Source: a virus
Strand: one strand, 5' to 3'
DNA length: 36,738 nt
IMG/VR virus record: IMGVR_UViG_3300021963_000340
Span: 1 to 36,738 of that record
Positions within the stretch are counted from its first letter, which is position 1; the number at the start of each line of letters is the position of its first letter. The translations under genes were made by a program, and so were the position numbers. Shown one piece after another: positions 27,973 through 36,166 of the stretch. Under the pieces are notes generated by a model, which saw nothing but the letters and a program-made list of their open reading frames with translations, searched no databases and had not been told where the DNA came from.

Positions 27973-29534
27973 GGCAGGCACTACGCGGCAAGGGCGCAGC
28001 ACGGTCCCAGACTAGCTCGATTGACTCGTATGCGGCCCCAGTTGGGGGCTGGAACGCCCGCGATGCGCTCGCCAACATGAAGCATACTGACGCGATTACG
28101 CTACAGAATTGGTTTCCACGGAGCAGCTACGTCGAGTTTCGTGGGGGCTACGAGAGCCACGCGACGGGCATGACGGGGATCGCCAAAACGCTTGCCGCGT
28201 ACAACTCCCTCACTGGCACTCGCAAGATGTTCGCCTTTACCGATTCAGGCACCTACGATGTCAGCTCGGCGGGGGCCGTCGGAGCCTCAGTCTTGTCCCG
28301 TACCAATAGCAAGCACCAGACGAACCTGTTTGGGGATGGCACCTACAACTATCTGATCGCCTGTAACGGCGTAGACAAGCCCGCCTACTACAACGGCACG
28401 ACCTGGACGGCGGTGGACGGCGCGAGCAGCCCTGCGCTGACGGGTGTGACCACCACGACCATCGTGTACTCCATGACCTTTAAGGGCCGGTTGATCTTTC
28501 TCGTCAATGATAGCATGTCCTTTTGGTATCTCGCCGCAGGCGCAGCGGGTGGAGCCTTAACCGCGTTCGACCTCTCAGGGCAGTTTACACGAGGCGGCTA
28601 CCTCATGGCCTGTGCGACCTGGACCCGCGATTCAGGCGCAGGCGTGGACGACTATGCGGTGTTTATTACCTCAGAAGGCGAAGCAGCCGTCTACCAAGGC
28701 ACGAACCCTAGCAGCGCGAACACCTGGGCCAAGGTGGGGAGCTACTCGATTGGCAGGCCGCTCGGGCGTCGCTGCGTGACGCAGTATGGGGCCGATTGCG
28801 TGATTATCACGGAAAACGGCGTGTTCCCCTTGTCGGCCCTGCTTGCGAACGGCGACGAAGAACGGAGCAAGTTTGCCTTGTCCTACAAGATTGAGTCGGC
28901 CATGAGTACAGCCGCGAGAGTCTACGGGTCGGTGTTTGGCTGGAAGGTTGTCGTCTTTCCCAAGCAAGACGCCATGCTCGTGAACATCCCTGTGATCGCA
29001 GAGCTTGAGCAGAAGCAGTATGTGATGAATACCGTCACGAAGGCGTGGTGCAACTTCACGAACTGGAACGCCGAAGATTTCGTCGTGTTTGCTGGCGAAT
29101 TATACTTTTCAAGCGGCACGGCGGTGTATAAAGCGTGGACAGGGACCGCCGACGCGGGGGCGAATATCAGCTTCTACGGCAAGCAAGCGTTTAGCGACTT
29201 TGGTACCCCCAAAACCAAGCAATGTAAGATGTTTATGCCGATCCTGGCCGTGACGGGCGATGTGACCTACCTCGCTGACATCGACGTAGATTTCGAGGAT
29301 GGCGACATTGCGACGACCGCCTCCTACACCGTGCTGGCCGGTGCGACCTACGATTCCGCGCTCTACGACGTTGCCTACTGGGCGTATAATACCAAGATTG
29401 TCAAGCGGTGGCATTCGCCGTCTGACTGGACAGGCCGGTTTATTGCTGGCAAGGTCAAGATTAACTCCAACATCTTGACAGGGCAATGGGTCGGATCGAC
29501 GATGATGTACGAAGTTGTGGATTCTATCGGTTGA
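27969..29534 (+). CDS. Tail nozzle / tail stabilisation protein (gp10-like)
   Basis: 521 residues from ATG 27969, within ATGA overlap; an AAAGGAA is about ten bases upstream. YAAPVGGWNARDALANMKHTDAITLQNWFPRSSYVEFRGGYESHATGM is a hallmark of nozzle proteins of P22 gp10 / T7 gp12 type, followed by a beta-propeller-like repetition (GTRKMFAFTDSGTYDVSS, DGTYNYLIACNGVDKPAYYNG). It forms the tail tube distal to the connector. Its stop codon overlaps a TTGACA. Confidence 0.8.
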   Translation: MRQALRGKGAARSQTSSIDSYAAPVGGWNARDALANMKHTDAITLQNWFPRSSYVEFRGGYESHATGMTGIAKTLAAYNSLTGTRKMFAFTDSGTYDVSSAGAVGASVLSRTNSKHQTNLFGDGTYNYLIACNGVDKPAYYNGTTWTAVDGASSPALTGVTTTTIVYSMTFKGRLIFLVNDSMSFWYLAAGAAGGALTAFDLSGQFTRGGYLMACATWTRDSGAGVDDYAVFITSEGEAAVYQGTNPSSANTWAKVGSYSIGRPLGRRCVTQYGADCVIITENGVFPLSALLANGDEERSKFALSYKIESAMSTAARVYGSVFGWKVVVFPKQDAMLVNIPVIAELEQKQYVMNTVTKAWCNFTNWNAEDFVVFAGELYFSSGTAVYKAWTGTADAGANISFYGKQAFSDFGTPKTKQCKMFMPILAVTGDVTYLADIDVDFEDGDIATTASYTVLAGATYDSALYDVAYWAYNTKIVKRWHSPSDWTGRFIAGKVKINSNILTGQWVGSTMMYEVVDSIG

Positions 29535-29557
29535 CAAGTCTAGGCGTCTAGTATAGA
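29531..29557 (+). promoter_or_regulatory. Candidate promoter upstream of the GNAT gene
   Basis: TTGACA (29531-29536, containing the nozzle gene's TGA) is followed after 15 bases by TATAGA (29552-29557). The short spacer is non-ideal. The 83-bp gap behind it is one of few in the late unit and leads into an accessory gene, as morons do. Confidence 0.35.
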
Positions 29558-29617
29558 CTCGCCATCGACTTCCCTTTCGCACAATTCGCTGACAGCGAGT
29601 ATAACCACGAGGCCTGT

Positions 29618-30061
29618 ATGCTGTTAGCTGAATCTTGCACTACTAAAATCATTGACAAAGACCATGCCAGGGTCGGACATTGGCTTGAGCAGCAACGGGC
29701 CTGCCGGTATACCGACGCCTCGGTGTGCATTGGCTTGGAGCGCAACGGCGAGCTAGTCGCGGGCATCCAGTACGATCAGTACAACGGAGCCTCGATGGTG
29801 GCGAGCATCGCGGTCACAGGCCGCCTGACCCCTGCCTTCCTGCACTATATCTTCGAGTACCCCTACATCGAGTGCGGCATTCAAGTCGGGCTACTCTACG
29901 TGGGGAGCGGGAATCTCAAGTCTCAACGATTCGTCGAGAAGCTAGGGTTCGTCCGTATCGCCTCCATTGAGGACGCTCACCCAGACGGGAAGCTCCTACT
30001 CTATCAACTCAGAAAAGAAGACTGTCGTTTTCTTGCAAGGAGATCCCGCTATGGGTGGTAG
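29618..30061 (+). CDS. GNAT-family N-acetyltransferase
   Basis: 147 residues. The central strand VCIGLERNGELVAGIQYDQYNGASMVASIAVTGRL, LHYIFEYPYIECGIQVGLLYVGSGNLKSQRFVEKLGFVRIASIEDAHPDGKLLLYQL fit the GNAT fold; GSGNLKSQRFVEKLGF is the acetyl-CoA-binding helix and strand. It transfers an acetyl group from acetyl-CoA; similar genes occur among virion genes of podovirus-like phages with unknown substrate. It overlaps the next gene by eleven bases. Confidence 0.75.
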   Translation: MLLAESCTTKIIDKDHARVGHWLEQQRACRYTDASVCIGLERNGELVAGIQYDQYNGASMVASIAVTGRLTPAFLHYIFEYPYIECGIQVGLLYVGSGNLKSQRFVEKLGFVRIASIEDAHPDGKLLLYQLRKEDCRFLARRSRYGW

Positions 30062-30911
30062 TCCAGATCCGCCTCCGCCGCCAGACTATAAAGGTGCAGC
30101 CGCCGAGCAGGGTGCCGAAAATGTCGAGACAGCTCGCATTCAAGGCAAGATGAATAATCCTAACGTCAACAACCCGTTAGGGACGCAAGTGGTCACATGG
30201 GACGGCGATCAGCCGACCATGACGCAGACCTACTCGCCTGCACAGCAAGAGATTTTCGACCAATCGAACCAGTCCAAGCTCGCGCTGGGGCGGCTCAATC
30301 TCCAAGGGGCGAATGCGCTGGAAGGCGTGGTCGGCAAGAAAGTCTCGTTTGACGGGATGCCTGCGGCTCCTGGGAATTATGATGCCCTTCGCAAGCGAGT
30401 CATTGACGCACAGATGGGCCGAGTCAATGAGGACTACGACATCTCGAAGGACAACGCGAATAGCAGCATGATTGCGGCAGGCATCCAGCCTGGCAACAAA
30501 GCCTACAACGATAAGATGCAGCTCTTGCAGCGAGGACTGAACGATGCGAGACAGCAGGCCGAGGGGAGTGCGACAGGGCAGATTCAGGCCGCGTATGGCA
30601 TGGACACGCAAGCCAGGAAAGATGCGATTGCTGAAATGTTGGCGCAGCGACAAGTTCAGCTCAATGAAATCACGGCTCTGACCTCAGGCTCGCAGGTCAG
30701 CAACCCGTTTGCCGTACCGAGCTACGCACAGAACACGAGCATTGCGCCGCCACCGATCTTCTCTGCAACGCAACTGGGCGCACAAGATGCGATGGATCGG
30801 TACAATGCACAGGCTGCCTCCGCAGATGCGTTCAATAGTGGGCTATTCAGTCTTGGCGGAGCTGGACTTGGTGCTGGTGCAAGTGTGGCGGGTATGGCAG
30901 CGATTGCATAA
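30051..30911 (+). CDS. Putative internal virion / DNA-injection protein 1
   Basis: 286 residues from ATG 30051 (AAGGAG nine bases upstream). MGGSPDPPPPPDYKGAAAEQ, then PNVNNPLGTQVVTWDGDQPTMTQTYSPAQQEIFDQ, long Gln-rich helices and a Gly/Ala hydrophobic C-terminus (LFSLGGAGLGAGASVAGMAAIA). The PPPPDY start and NPxGxQxVTWDGD pattern recur in podovirus-type virion proteins placed before ejection proteins. The apolar tail may insert into membrane during injection; inference. Confidence 0.65.
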   Translation: MGGSPDPPPPPDYKGAAAEQGAENVETARIQGKMNNPNVNNPLGTQVVTWDGDQPTMTQTYSPAQQEIFDQSNQSKLALGRLNLQGANALEGVVGKKVSFDGMPAAPGNYDALRKRVIDAQMGRVNEDYDISKDNANSSMIAAGIQPGNKAYNDKMQLLQRGLNDARQQAEGSATGQIQAAYGMDTQARKDAIAEMLAQRQVQLNEITALTSGSQVSNPFAVPSYAQNTSIAPPPIFSATQLGAQDAMDRYNAQAASADAFNSGLFSLGGAGLGAGASVAGMAAIA

Positions 30912-31552
30912 TGAATCTCGCATTAGTTGAACAGGCAACAGAAATCGCGCTAAGGAGTGGGTATCGCTCCCTGCAAGTACATTCCTTTGCGCCCACGCAG
31001 CGCGAACACAATGCGCGACTCGTGCAATGGGCAGAATTTGAGCCTGGATCGCGTGTCGTAGATATGGGAAGTGGGGTAGGAGAATTTGCGCGAGCCGCAC
31101 GACTTGCGATGCCGTCGCTAGACTTCTACCTTGTGAACCTAAGTCAGTACCAGCTAGACCAATCTCCTGAATTTGAATCCCATTGCGGTAGTTACCTTGC
31201 GGTTCCTCTACCAGATGGATCATGCGATGCGATCACGTTTCTCTTTTCGATAGGCCATGAAGATCAGGCAGCGGCGTTCAATGAATCGTTTAGACTCCTG
31301 CGCCGTGGCGGAATACTATTCGTCTACGATATGGTGCGAGTGCATGGATCAAATGAGAGCATGGCTTCTGTCCAGTACACTGTACATCCACGGTCGTACA
31401 TGGAACGGCTCGCGCAGGAATCTGGGTTTAAGCTCGATGTCTACATCGAACCGCACGACGATGGATCGTACGGTCGGTTCCTATTCGGGAAAGAATTTGA
31501 TGCGGTCTTTGACGGAACGCAAGCTGCAATATGGAGGTGGGTGAAGCCATGA
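30911..31552 (+). CDS. Class I SAM methyltransferase
   Basis: 213 residues, ATG overlapping the previous TAA. Motif I is SRVVDMGSGVGEFARAAR (47-64); motif II SLDFYLVNLSQYQL; motif IV DGSCDAITFLFSIGHED (the Asp and post-Asp core) and motif V/VI FRLLRRGGILFVYDMVR. It belongs to the Methyltransf_11/25 type acting on small molecules, lipids or sugars rather than on DNA, as no target-recognition domain or DPPY is present. It shares a stop/start overlap with the PAPS-reductase-like gene, so the two act together. Confidence 0.75.
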   Translation: MNLALVEQATEIALRSGYRSLQVHSFAPTQREHNARLVQWAEFEPGSRVVDMGSGVGEFARAARLAMPSLDFYLVNLSQYQLDQSPEFESHCGSYLAVPLPDGSCDAITFLFSIGHEDQAAAFNESFRLLRRGGILFVYDMVRVHGSNESMASVQYTVHPRSYMERLAQESGFKLDVYIEPHDDGSYGRFLFGKEFDAVFDGTQAAIWRWVKP

Positions 31553-32220
31553 AAGCCCTGGCATTCTCAGGCGGAAAGGATTCGATGGCCTGCCTGCATC
31601 TCCTGCGTGACGAACTTGCCTTCGGTATCTTCGTGGATACGGGTGTGACCTACCCTGAGACATTGGACATGGTACATTACGCGGAGACGTTGCTCCCGAT
31701 CCATATTGTCACGTCAGATCGTATTGGCCAGAATGCGCTTGAAGGCATCCCGTCAGATGTCGTGCCGGTCAACTGGACTAGAATAGGTCAGGCGATGACC
31801 TCACCAAAGCCAACACTAATCCAGTCGTACCTCCAATGCTGCTTTCAGAATCTCGCGGTCCCCTTGACGAAGAAAGCCATAGAACTTGGCGTGACTGAAC
31901 TCGTCTATGGACAGCGATCTAGCGAATCGCACCGCTCTACGGCATCGAACAATGCACTTCTTATGGGTATAACGCGACTCCATCCAATAGAGGACTGGAC
32001 CGCAGAGCGTGTCTTGAGCTATCTCGCAAGCAAGATGACGGTCCCTGCACATTACGCGATCAACCATTCTTCGCTCGATTGTTATGACTGCACCGCGTAC
32101 AGGAGCGACTCGCTCGATAGAATAGAATGGACGAAGCAGAAGTATCCCGCATTCCATCAGGCGTTTGAGGCGCGAGAGCATCTTCTCGTATCGAGCTTGC
32201 AAGAATCGTTACGTGCATAA
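31549..32220 (+). CDS. PAPS reductase-like PP-loop enzyme
   Basis: 223 residues from ATG 31549, where GGAGGTG lies upstream and the ATGA overlaps the methyltransferase stop. The PP-loop AFSGGKDSMACLHLL (5-19) and IFVDTGVTYPETLDMV, VTSDRI, YGQRSSESHRSTASNN, HPIEDWTAERVLSYL fit the PAPS/adenylyl-sulfate reductase family (CysH). The catalytic ECGLH end is missing; instead there is LDCYDCTAYRSDSL with paired cysteines, as in phage PAPS-reductase-like proteins. It may activate or transfer sulfur or adenylate; substrate unknown. Confidence 0.75.
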   Translation: MKALAFSGGKDSMACLHLLRDELAFGIFVDTGVTYPETLDMVHYAETLLPIHIVTSDRIGQNALEGIPSDVVPVNWTRIGQAMTSPKPTLIQSYLQCCFQNLAVPLTKKAIELGVTELVYGQRSSESHRSTASNNALLMGITRLHPIEDWTAERVLSYLASKMTVPAHYAINHSSLDCYDCTAYRSDSLDRIEWTKQKYPAFHQAFEAREHLLVSSLQESLRA

Positions 32221-32238
32221 CAGAGGGAGTCTATAATC

Positions 32239-32565
32239 ATGGACCAGGTAGCGGCATTAGGGGCTGACAGTGTAGCACCAGGTGCAGATGAAGCAACGAA
32301 CATGATGAAGAAAATCATCATGCAGCAAATGATGGGCGGAGGGCAACAGGCCCCTGCGTACCAGCAAGCACCGATACGTGGTGCCATGCGAGGGCAAGGT
32401 TCAGGGCTTGGCGGATTACTCGGCAAAGGGGTTCAAACGATGGGCGGCCTTGCCGCACTCAACATGATGAAGCCGAGAACGCCAGAGCCAGGACAGCTTG
32501 CGACGCGACCGAGTATTCCTCAAAACGAGAACCTAGGGGCCGATGGAGTCTACAGGGGGGAATAG
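32239..32565 (+). CDS. Small Met/Gly/Gln-rich virion-like protein
   Basis: 108 residues. An acidic start, a MMKKIIMQQMMGGGQQ stretch and a GLGGLLGKGVQTMGGLAAL hydrophobic part, as in small internal virion proteins of podovirus-like phages that travel with ejection proteins. AGGGAG precedes the ATG. Composition rather than a family supports this. Confidence 0.6.
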   Translation: MDQVAALGADSVAPGADEATNMMKKIIMQQMMGGGQQAPAYQQAPIRGAMRGQGSGLGGLLGKGVQTMGGLAALNMMKPRTPEPGQLATRPSIPQNENLGADGVYRGE

Positions 32566-32567
32566 TC

Positions 32568-34232
32568 ATGCCACAACAACAGAACTCTAGTAGCCCATTC
32601 CTGATTAGCGATAGCGAACGTGGTTCTTACGACTACGCTGGCATGACTCCTGACGAAGCCCAGGCCCAGCGAAGCATCGCTCAGCGTCGGCAGATGGCGA
32701 AGTTGATGATGTCTCAGGGGATGCAGCAGGCTGGCAAGCGCGGCGGCATGGTCGGCAATATCTATGTCAAGTCGTCCCCGATGGAAGGGCTATCAGGAAT
32801 GGCCCAGGTCGGACTTGGTGGGCTTGCCGACTATCTCCTGGCGAAGGAAAGCGCAAATACTACAGCAGAACACAAGAAGCTCACTGAAGCTGCTATTAAG
32901 AAGTATATCGAGCAAACATCTGATGTACCAGAAGTGCCTGGAACACCTGCGAGCGCGGGGAGTGCTGCCACTCATACGGATAGTAATTTGCCTGATATTA
33001 TTGATGCGTCCCAACTAAAGGTAGCTATTGCCCCGTCCATGAGAGGAAGCGCGAGTACCGATAACAACGGGCGCGTCGCGGCAGCACTCTTTGATGGCAT
33101 GAAGAATAAGTATGTGCCGAATATGCGGTCAAATGTGCTTGAGCCACATCCTAGATTCTCTACGGATGAACTAAATGCACTGTCACAGGGGAAAGAAGAC
33201 GACAATAGCTACATGACTAGGATTGGGGAGATGGCTAACGAGAAAGATGCCCCAAGACTCAATGCGATGCCCTATCAGTCAGCCGTCGATACTCCTGCGG
33301 TACCTCCATCGCTTGGCACTCCTGGCACTCCTGGTGTTAAGCGAACACGAGAAGACATACGGAGAGCAGGGCTTGAAGCGTTTGCGCTAGGCAATCCACG
33401 CCTAAATCAAATTGTTGGACATCTAACGGATCTACGAGAAAAAGAAGAAGAAAATAGATTGAGGCGAGAGGATCGCATTGCGCGAGATACTCAGGCAAAT
33501 CTTGATCGTCAGGCACAAGCTGAAGCATTGGCGGGTTATAGGAGTTTACTTGAAAAACAGGTTCAGGGGGGACGAAAGGAACTCAAGGGAACGGTAAGTG
33601 GAGATACGACAGAAAAGGGCAAGCAGCAAGCCGAACATGATAAGGCAATCACGACATCGCAGGAGAATATCGCTGCCAATCGCAATACGGCGCAACTCAA
33701 GACCGTCGAGGCACGTAATAACGCAGCAAGAAATAAAGCTGAGGCTCTCAAGCCGCTACCGGCTCCAGCCATGAAAATCATGGCTAGCAATAGACTTGGC
33801 CTAGATAGCGTAAATACGGCCATAGCCAAAATAGGTGAATCAGAAAAGACAGACAAAGGACTTGGAGCAAAGAATTACTTGTCACACGCATTGATTGACA
33901 GAGTAGATCCAAAGGGGGCTGAAATTCGTGCGCTAGTGACATCAATCGGAGGCATGAAAATACATGACCTATCAGGATCAGCCGTAAGCGTAAAAGAGTT
34001 TAGCAGACTCGCTCCTTATGTTCCGCAAGTAACAGATAGAGCTGACATCGCTCTCGAAAAACTTCGCGTATTTAAAGAGCAATATGAGAAGATTCAGGAA
34101 GAATATGCGAAGACATATCGAGAGCAAGGCTTTAATGTACCTGAACGATCTGTAGATAGCTCTGTTGACCAGGCTAAGCTAAAGACTAGTGTTAATAAGC
34201 GATTTAATCCTACCACTGGCAAGTTAGAGTAG
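32568..34232 (+). CDS. Putative internal virion / DNA-injection protein 2
   Basis: 554 residues. The N-terminus has MTPDEAQAQRSIAQRRQMAKLMMSQGMQQAGKRGGMVGNIYVKSSPMEGLSGMAQVGLGGLADYLL, a pattern seen in ejection proteins of short-tailed phages, then disordered parts with a GTPGTP repeat near 245-250, and long helices (REKEEENRLRREDRIARDTQANLDRQAQAEALAG, AITTSQENIAANRNTAQLKTVEARNNAARNKAEAL). The DNA is visibly AT-richer than the head genes, so it may be of separate origin. It would enter the cell envelope with the genome. Confidence 0.65.
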   Translation: MPQQQNSSSPFLISDSERGSYDYAGMTPDEAQAQRSIAQRRQMAKLMMSQGMQQAGKRGGMVGNIYVKSSPMEGLSGMAQVGLGGLADYLLAKESANTTAEHKKLTEAAIKKYIEQTSDVPEVPGTPASAGSAATHTDSNLPDIIDASQLKVAIAPSMRGSASTDNNGRVAAALFDGMKNKYVPNMRSNVLEPHPRFSTDELNALSQGKEDDNSYMTRIGEMANEKDAPRLNAMPYQSAVDTPAVPPSLGTPGTPGVKRTREDIRRAGLEAFALGNPRLNQIVGHLTDLREKEEENRLRREDRIARDTQANLDRQAQAEALAGYRSLLEKQVQGGRKELKGTVSGDTTEKGKQQAEHDKAITTSQENIAANRNTAQLKTVEARNNAARNKAEALKPLPAPAMKIMASNRLGLDSVNTAIAKIGESEKTDKGLGAKNYLSHALIDRVDPKGAEIRALVTSIGGMKIHDLSGSAVSVKEFSRLAPYVPQVTDRADIALEKLRVFKEQYEKIQEEYAKTYREQGFNVPERSVDSSVDQAKLKTSVNKRFNPTTGKLE

Positions 34233-34236
34233 CCAA

Positions 34237-36165
34237 ATGGACTATAAGAGCATAGACATTCCCTCTATCGGTACGGTTGATTTTCCGTCCACAATGTCGG
34301 ACGACGAGATCACTCACGCGATCAAGACGAAAATCTTGCCCACGCAAGAACCATCATTGCTTGATAAGGTTATCGGAAGTGCGCCTGGCAGTCTTGCGCT
34401 TGGCGCATCAGACCTCGTGACGGGTCCTCTCGTGTTTGGGGCTAATGTCGGCTCGAAACTCATGGAAAAGCTGGACCCTGAGACTGCCAAGCGTTTCAAC
34501 CTGGGTGAATACGCCAACGAGAAGATGGCAGAGTTAAATGCGGCCAGCGAGCGTGGGCGAAAGTATCATGGCAATCGTGATGGATTTGATGCCATTAGGA
34601 TGCTGGGAGGACTTGGAACTGGCCTCGCTGGTACGGGGAAGCAAATTCTCAGCTTGCCAGCGGCGCAATCCTATGCAGGTAAGGCATTAGAAGGACTAGG
34701 ACTTGGTGCTGTATATGGCGCAACATCTGCACCAACAACATCAACGCCACAACCTGTCGATCAGTACCTTGATGAGCAAGCGACTAGAACTGGGGCCGGA
34801 GGACTAATCGGTCTTGGTATGCCTGCCGTAGTTTCCCCGCTTGCAAAGGGCATCTATAATCTAGCCGCTCCACATCTTGCAGGTGGAGCGGAGGCATCTG
34901 CCTCAAAAGCGATGCTAGCCGCAGCAGGAGACAGACTGAAAGACATCAAACGCGAACTGCTAGCAGGCGGCACACCAGAACATCTCACGGCTTCACAAGC
35001 GGCATCTAGGGCTGGAAGGGCTGAGTGGTCAGCATTAGGAGAGGTAGGACGCAGGATTGATCCGTCCAGCTATGATGATATTGCCAAAGGAGGCATTCAA
35101 GCTAATAAAGGACTGATCCAGAAGCATATCGCTGGATCAGAACAAGACTTGGCTGATGCACTCGCACACCGCGAGTCTGTCTCACGTGGACTGTACGGAG
35201 AAGCCTACAAGGGTGAGCCTATTCCCATTGACAAGGAGTTGAGCAAGATCCTTTCAAGACCATCCATGAAGACCGCCATATCGAATGCACAGAAACTCGC
35301 TGGCGAACAGTCTAAACCGTTCATCATCGGAGGATCGCCAGTTGCGGGGTCGCGTGAACCAATCGTAAGCAAGTCAGGGCAGATACTTGGCTCACGTGGT
35401 CCAAAGAGCGAGGAATCTGTTACACCAAGCAAGATTCCCGTTGAAAGCCTGCACTATATCAAGAAGGGACTTGATGACGTTCTAAGCAAGAAAATTGGCG
35501 AGGAAGGACTTGCACCAAATGTCAAGAGAGCGGTTGGTGAAACGAAGAAGGACTACCTAGCTTGGTTGCGCAGCAAGTCTGAACCGTATCGTGCTGCAGC
35601 TGAATCGCATGTAGAGCAGTCACTCCCAATCAATCAGATGAATTATGGACAGTATCTTGGACGAAAACTCAGGACGCCTGACGAGGTAGGCGAGAACGCG
35701 GAGGCATTCCTGAAGGCTCGCCAGAACCCGTCTGACTCTATTGAGACTGCGCTCGGTGGACCGTGGTACAAGAAGGAAAGCGAGTTCCTTGATCCTACTC
35801 AAATTGGTGCGCTTGATACTATTAGCGAACGTCTTACGCGACAAGCGATAGATAGAGATTTGGCAAGTAAAGGATCTAGCGCATTACGAAATATCGTTAG
35901 CGAATCACTGGACAGTACAGGTCATATTCCCAACCTGCTCTATAGACCTGTGGCATTGGCCCATTACGGGATAGACAGGCTCAGGGGAATCGCTGGTAAG
36001 CAGGCAGTCAAAGAGATAGCTGAGGCAATGAAGACCCCAGAGGGCGCACTTCGATTGCTCTCCTCAGATGCTCCTCAAATGCAGGAGATTAAAAAGGCGT
36101 TAATGGAACGCATGCTCACACGAACTGGCGCAATGGCCGCTCCACGACTTATGGGGGGAAACTAG
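34237..36165 (+). CDS. Putative internal virion / DNA-injection protein 3
   Basis: 642 residues. The N-terminus (SIDIPSIGTVDFPSTMSDDEITHAIKTKI) is a short domain found on several phage ejection proteins. Two Gly/Ala/Leu-rich segments (SAPGSLALGASDLVTGPLVFGANVG; LGGLGTGLAGTGKQILSLPAAQSYAG, LIGLGMPAVVSPLAKGIYNLA) may insert in membranes. The rest is helical and charged. It is the last gene before the fibre and probably the largest pilot protein. Weak ribosome site. Confidence 0.65.
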   Translation: MDYKSIDIPSIGTVDFPSTMSDDEITHAIKTKILPTQEPSLLDKVIGSAPGSLALGASDLVTGPLVFGANVGSKLMEKLDPETAKRFNLGEYANEKMAELNAASERGRKYHGNRDGFDAIRMLGGLGTGLAGTGKQILSLPAAQSYAGKALEGLGLGAVYGATSAPTTSTPQPVDQYLDEQATRTGAGGLIGLGMPAVVSPLAKGIYNLAAPHLAGGAEASASKAMLAAAGDRLKDIKRELLAGGTPEHLTASQAASRAGRAEWSALGEVGRRIDPSSYDDIAKGGIQANKGLIQKHIAGSEQDLADALAHRESVSRGLYGEAYKGEPIPIDKELSKILSRPSMKTAISNAQKLAGEQSKPFIIGGSPVAGSREPIVSKSGQILGSRGPKSEESVTPSKIPVESLHYIKKGLDDVLSKKIGEEGLAPNVKRAVGETKKDYLAWLRSKSEPYRAAAESHVEQSLPINQMNYGQYLGRKLRTPDEVGENAEAFLKARQNPSDSIETALGGPWYKKESEFLDPTQIGALDTISERLTRQAIDRDLASKGSSALRNIVSESLDSTGHIPNLLYRPVALAHYGIDRLRGIAGKQAVKEIAEAMKTPEGALRLLSSDAPQMQEIKKALMERMLTRTGAMAAPRLMGGN

Positions 36166-36166
36166 C

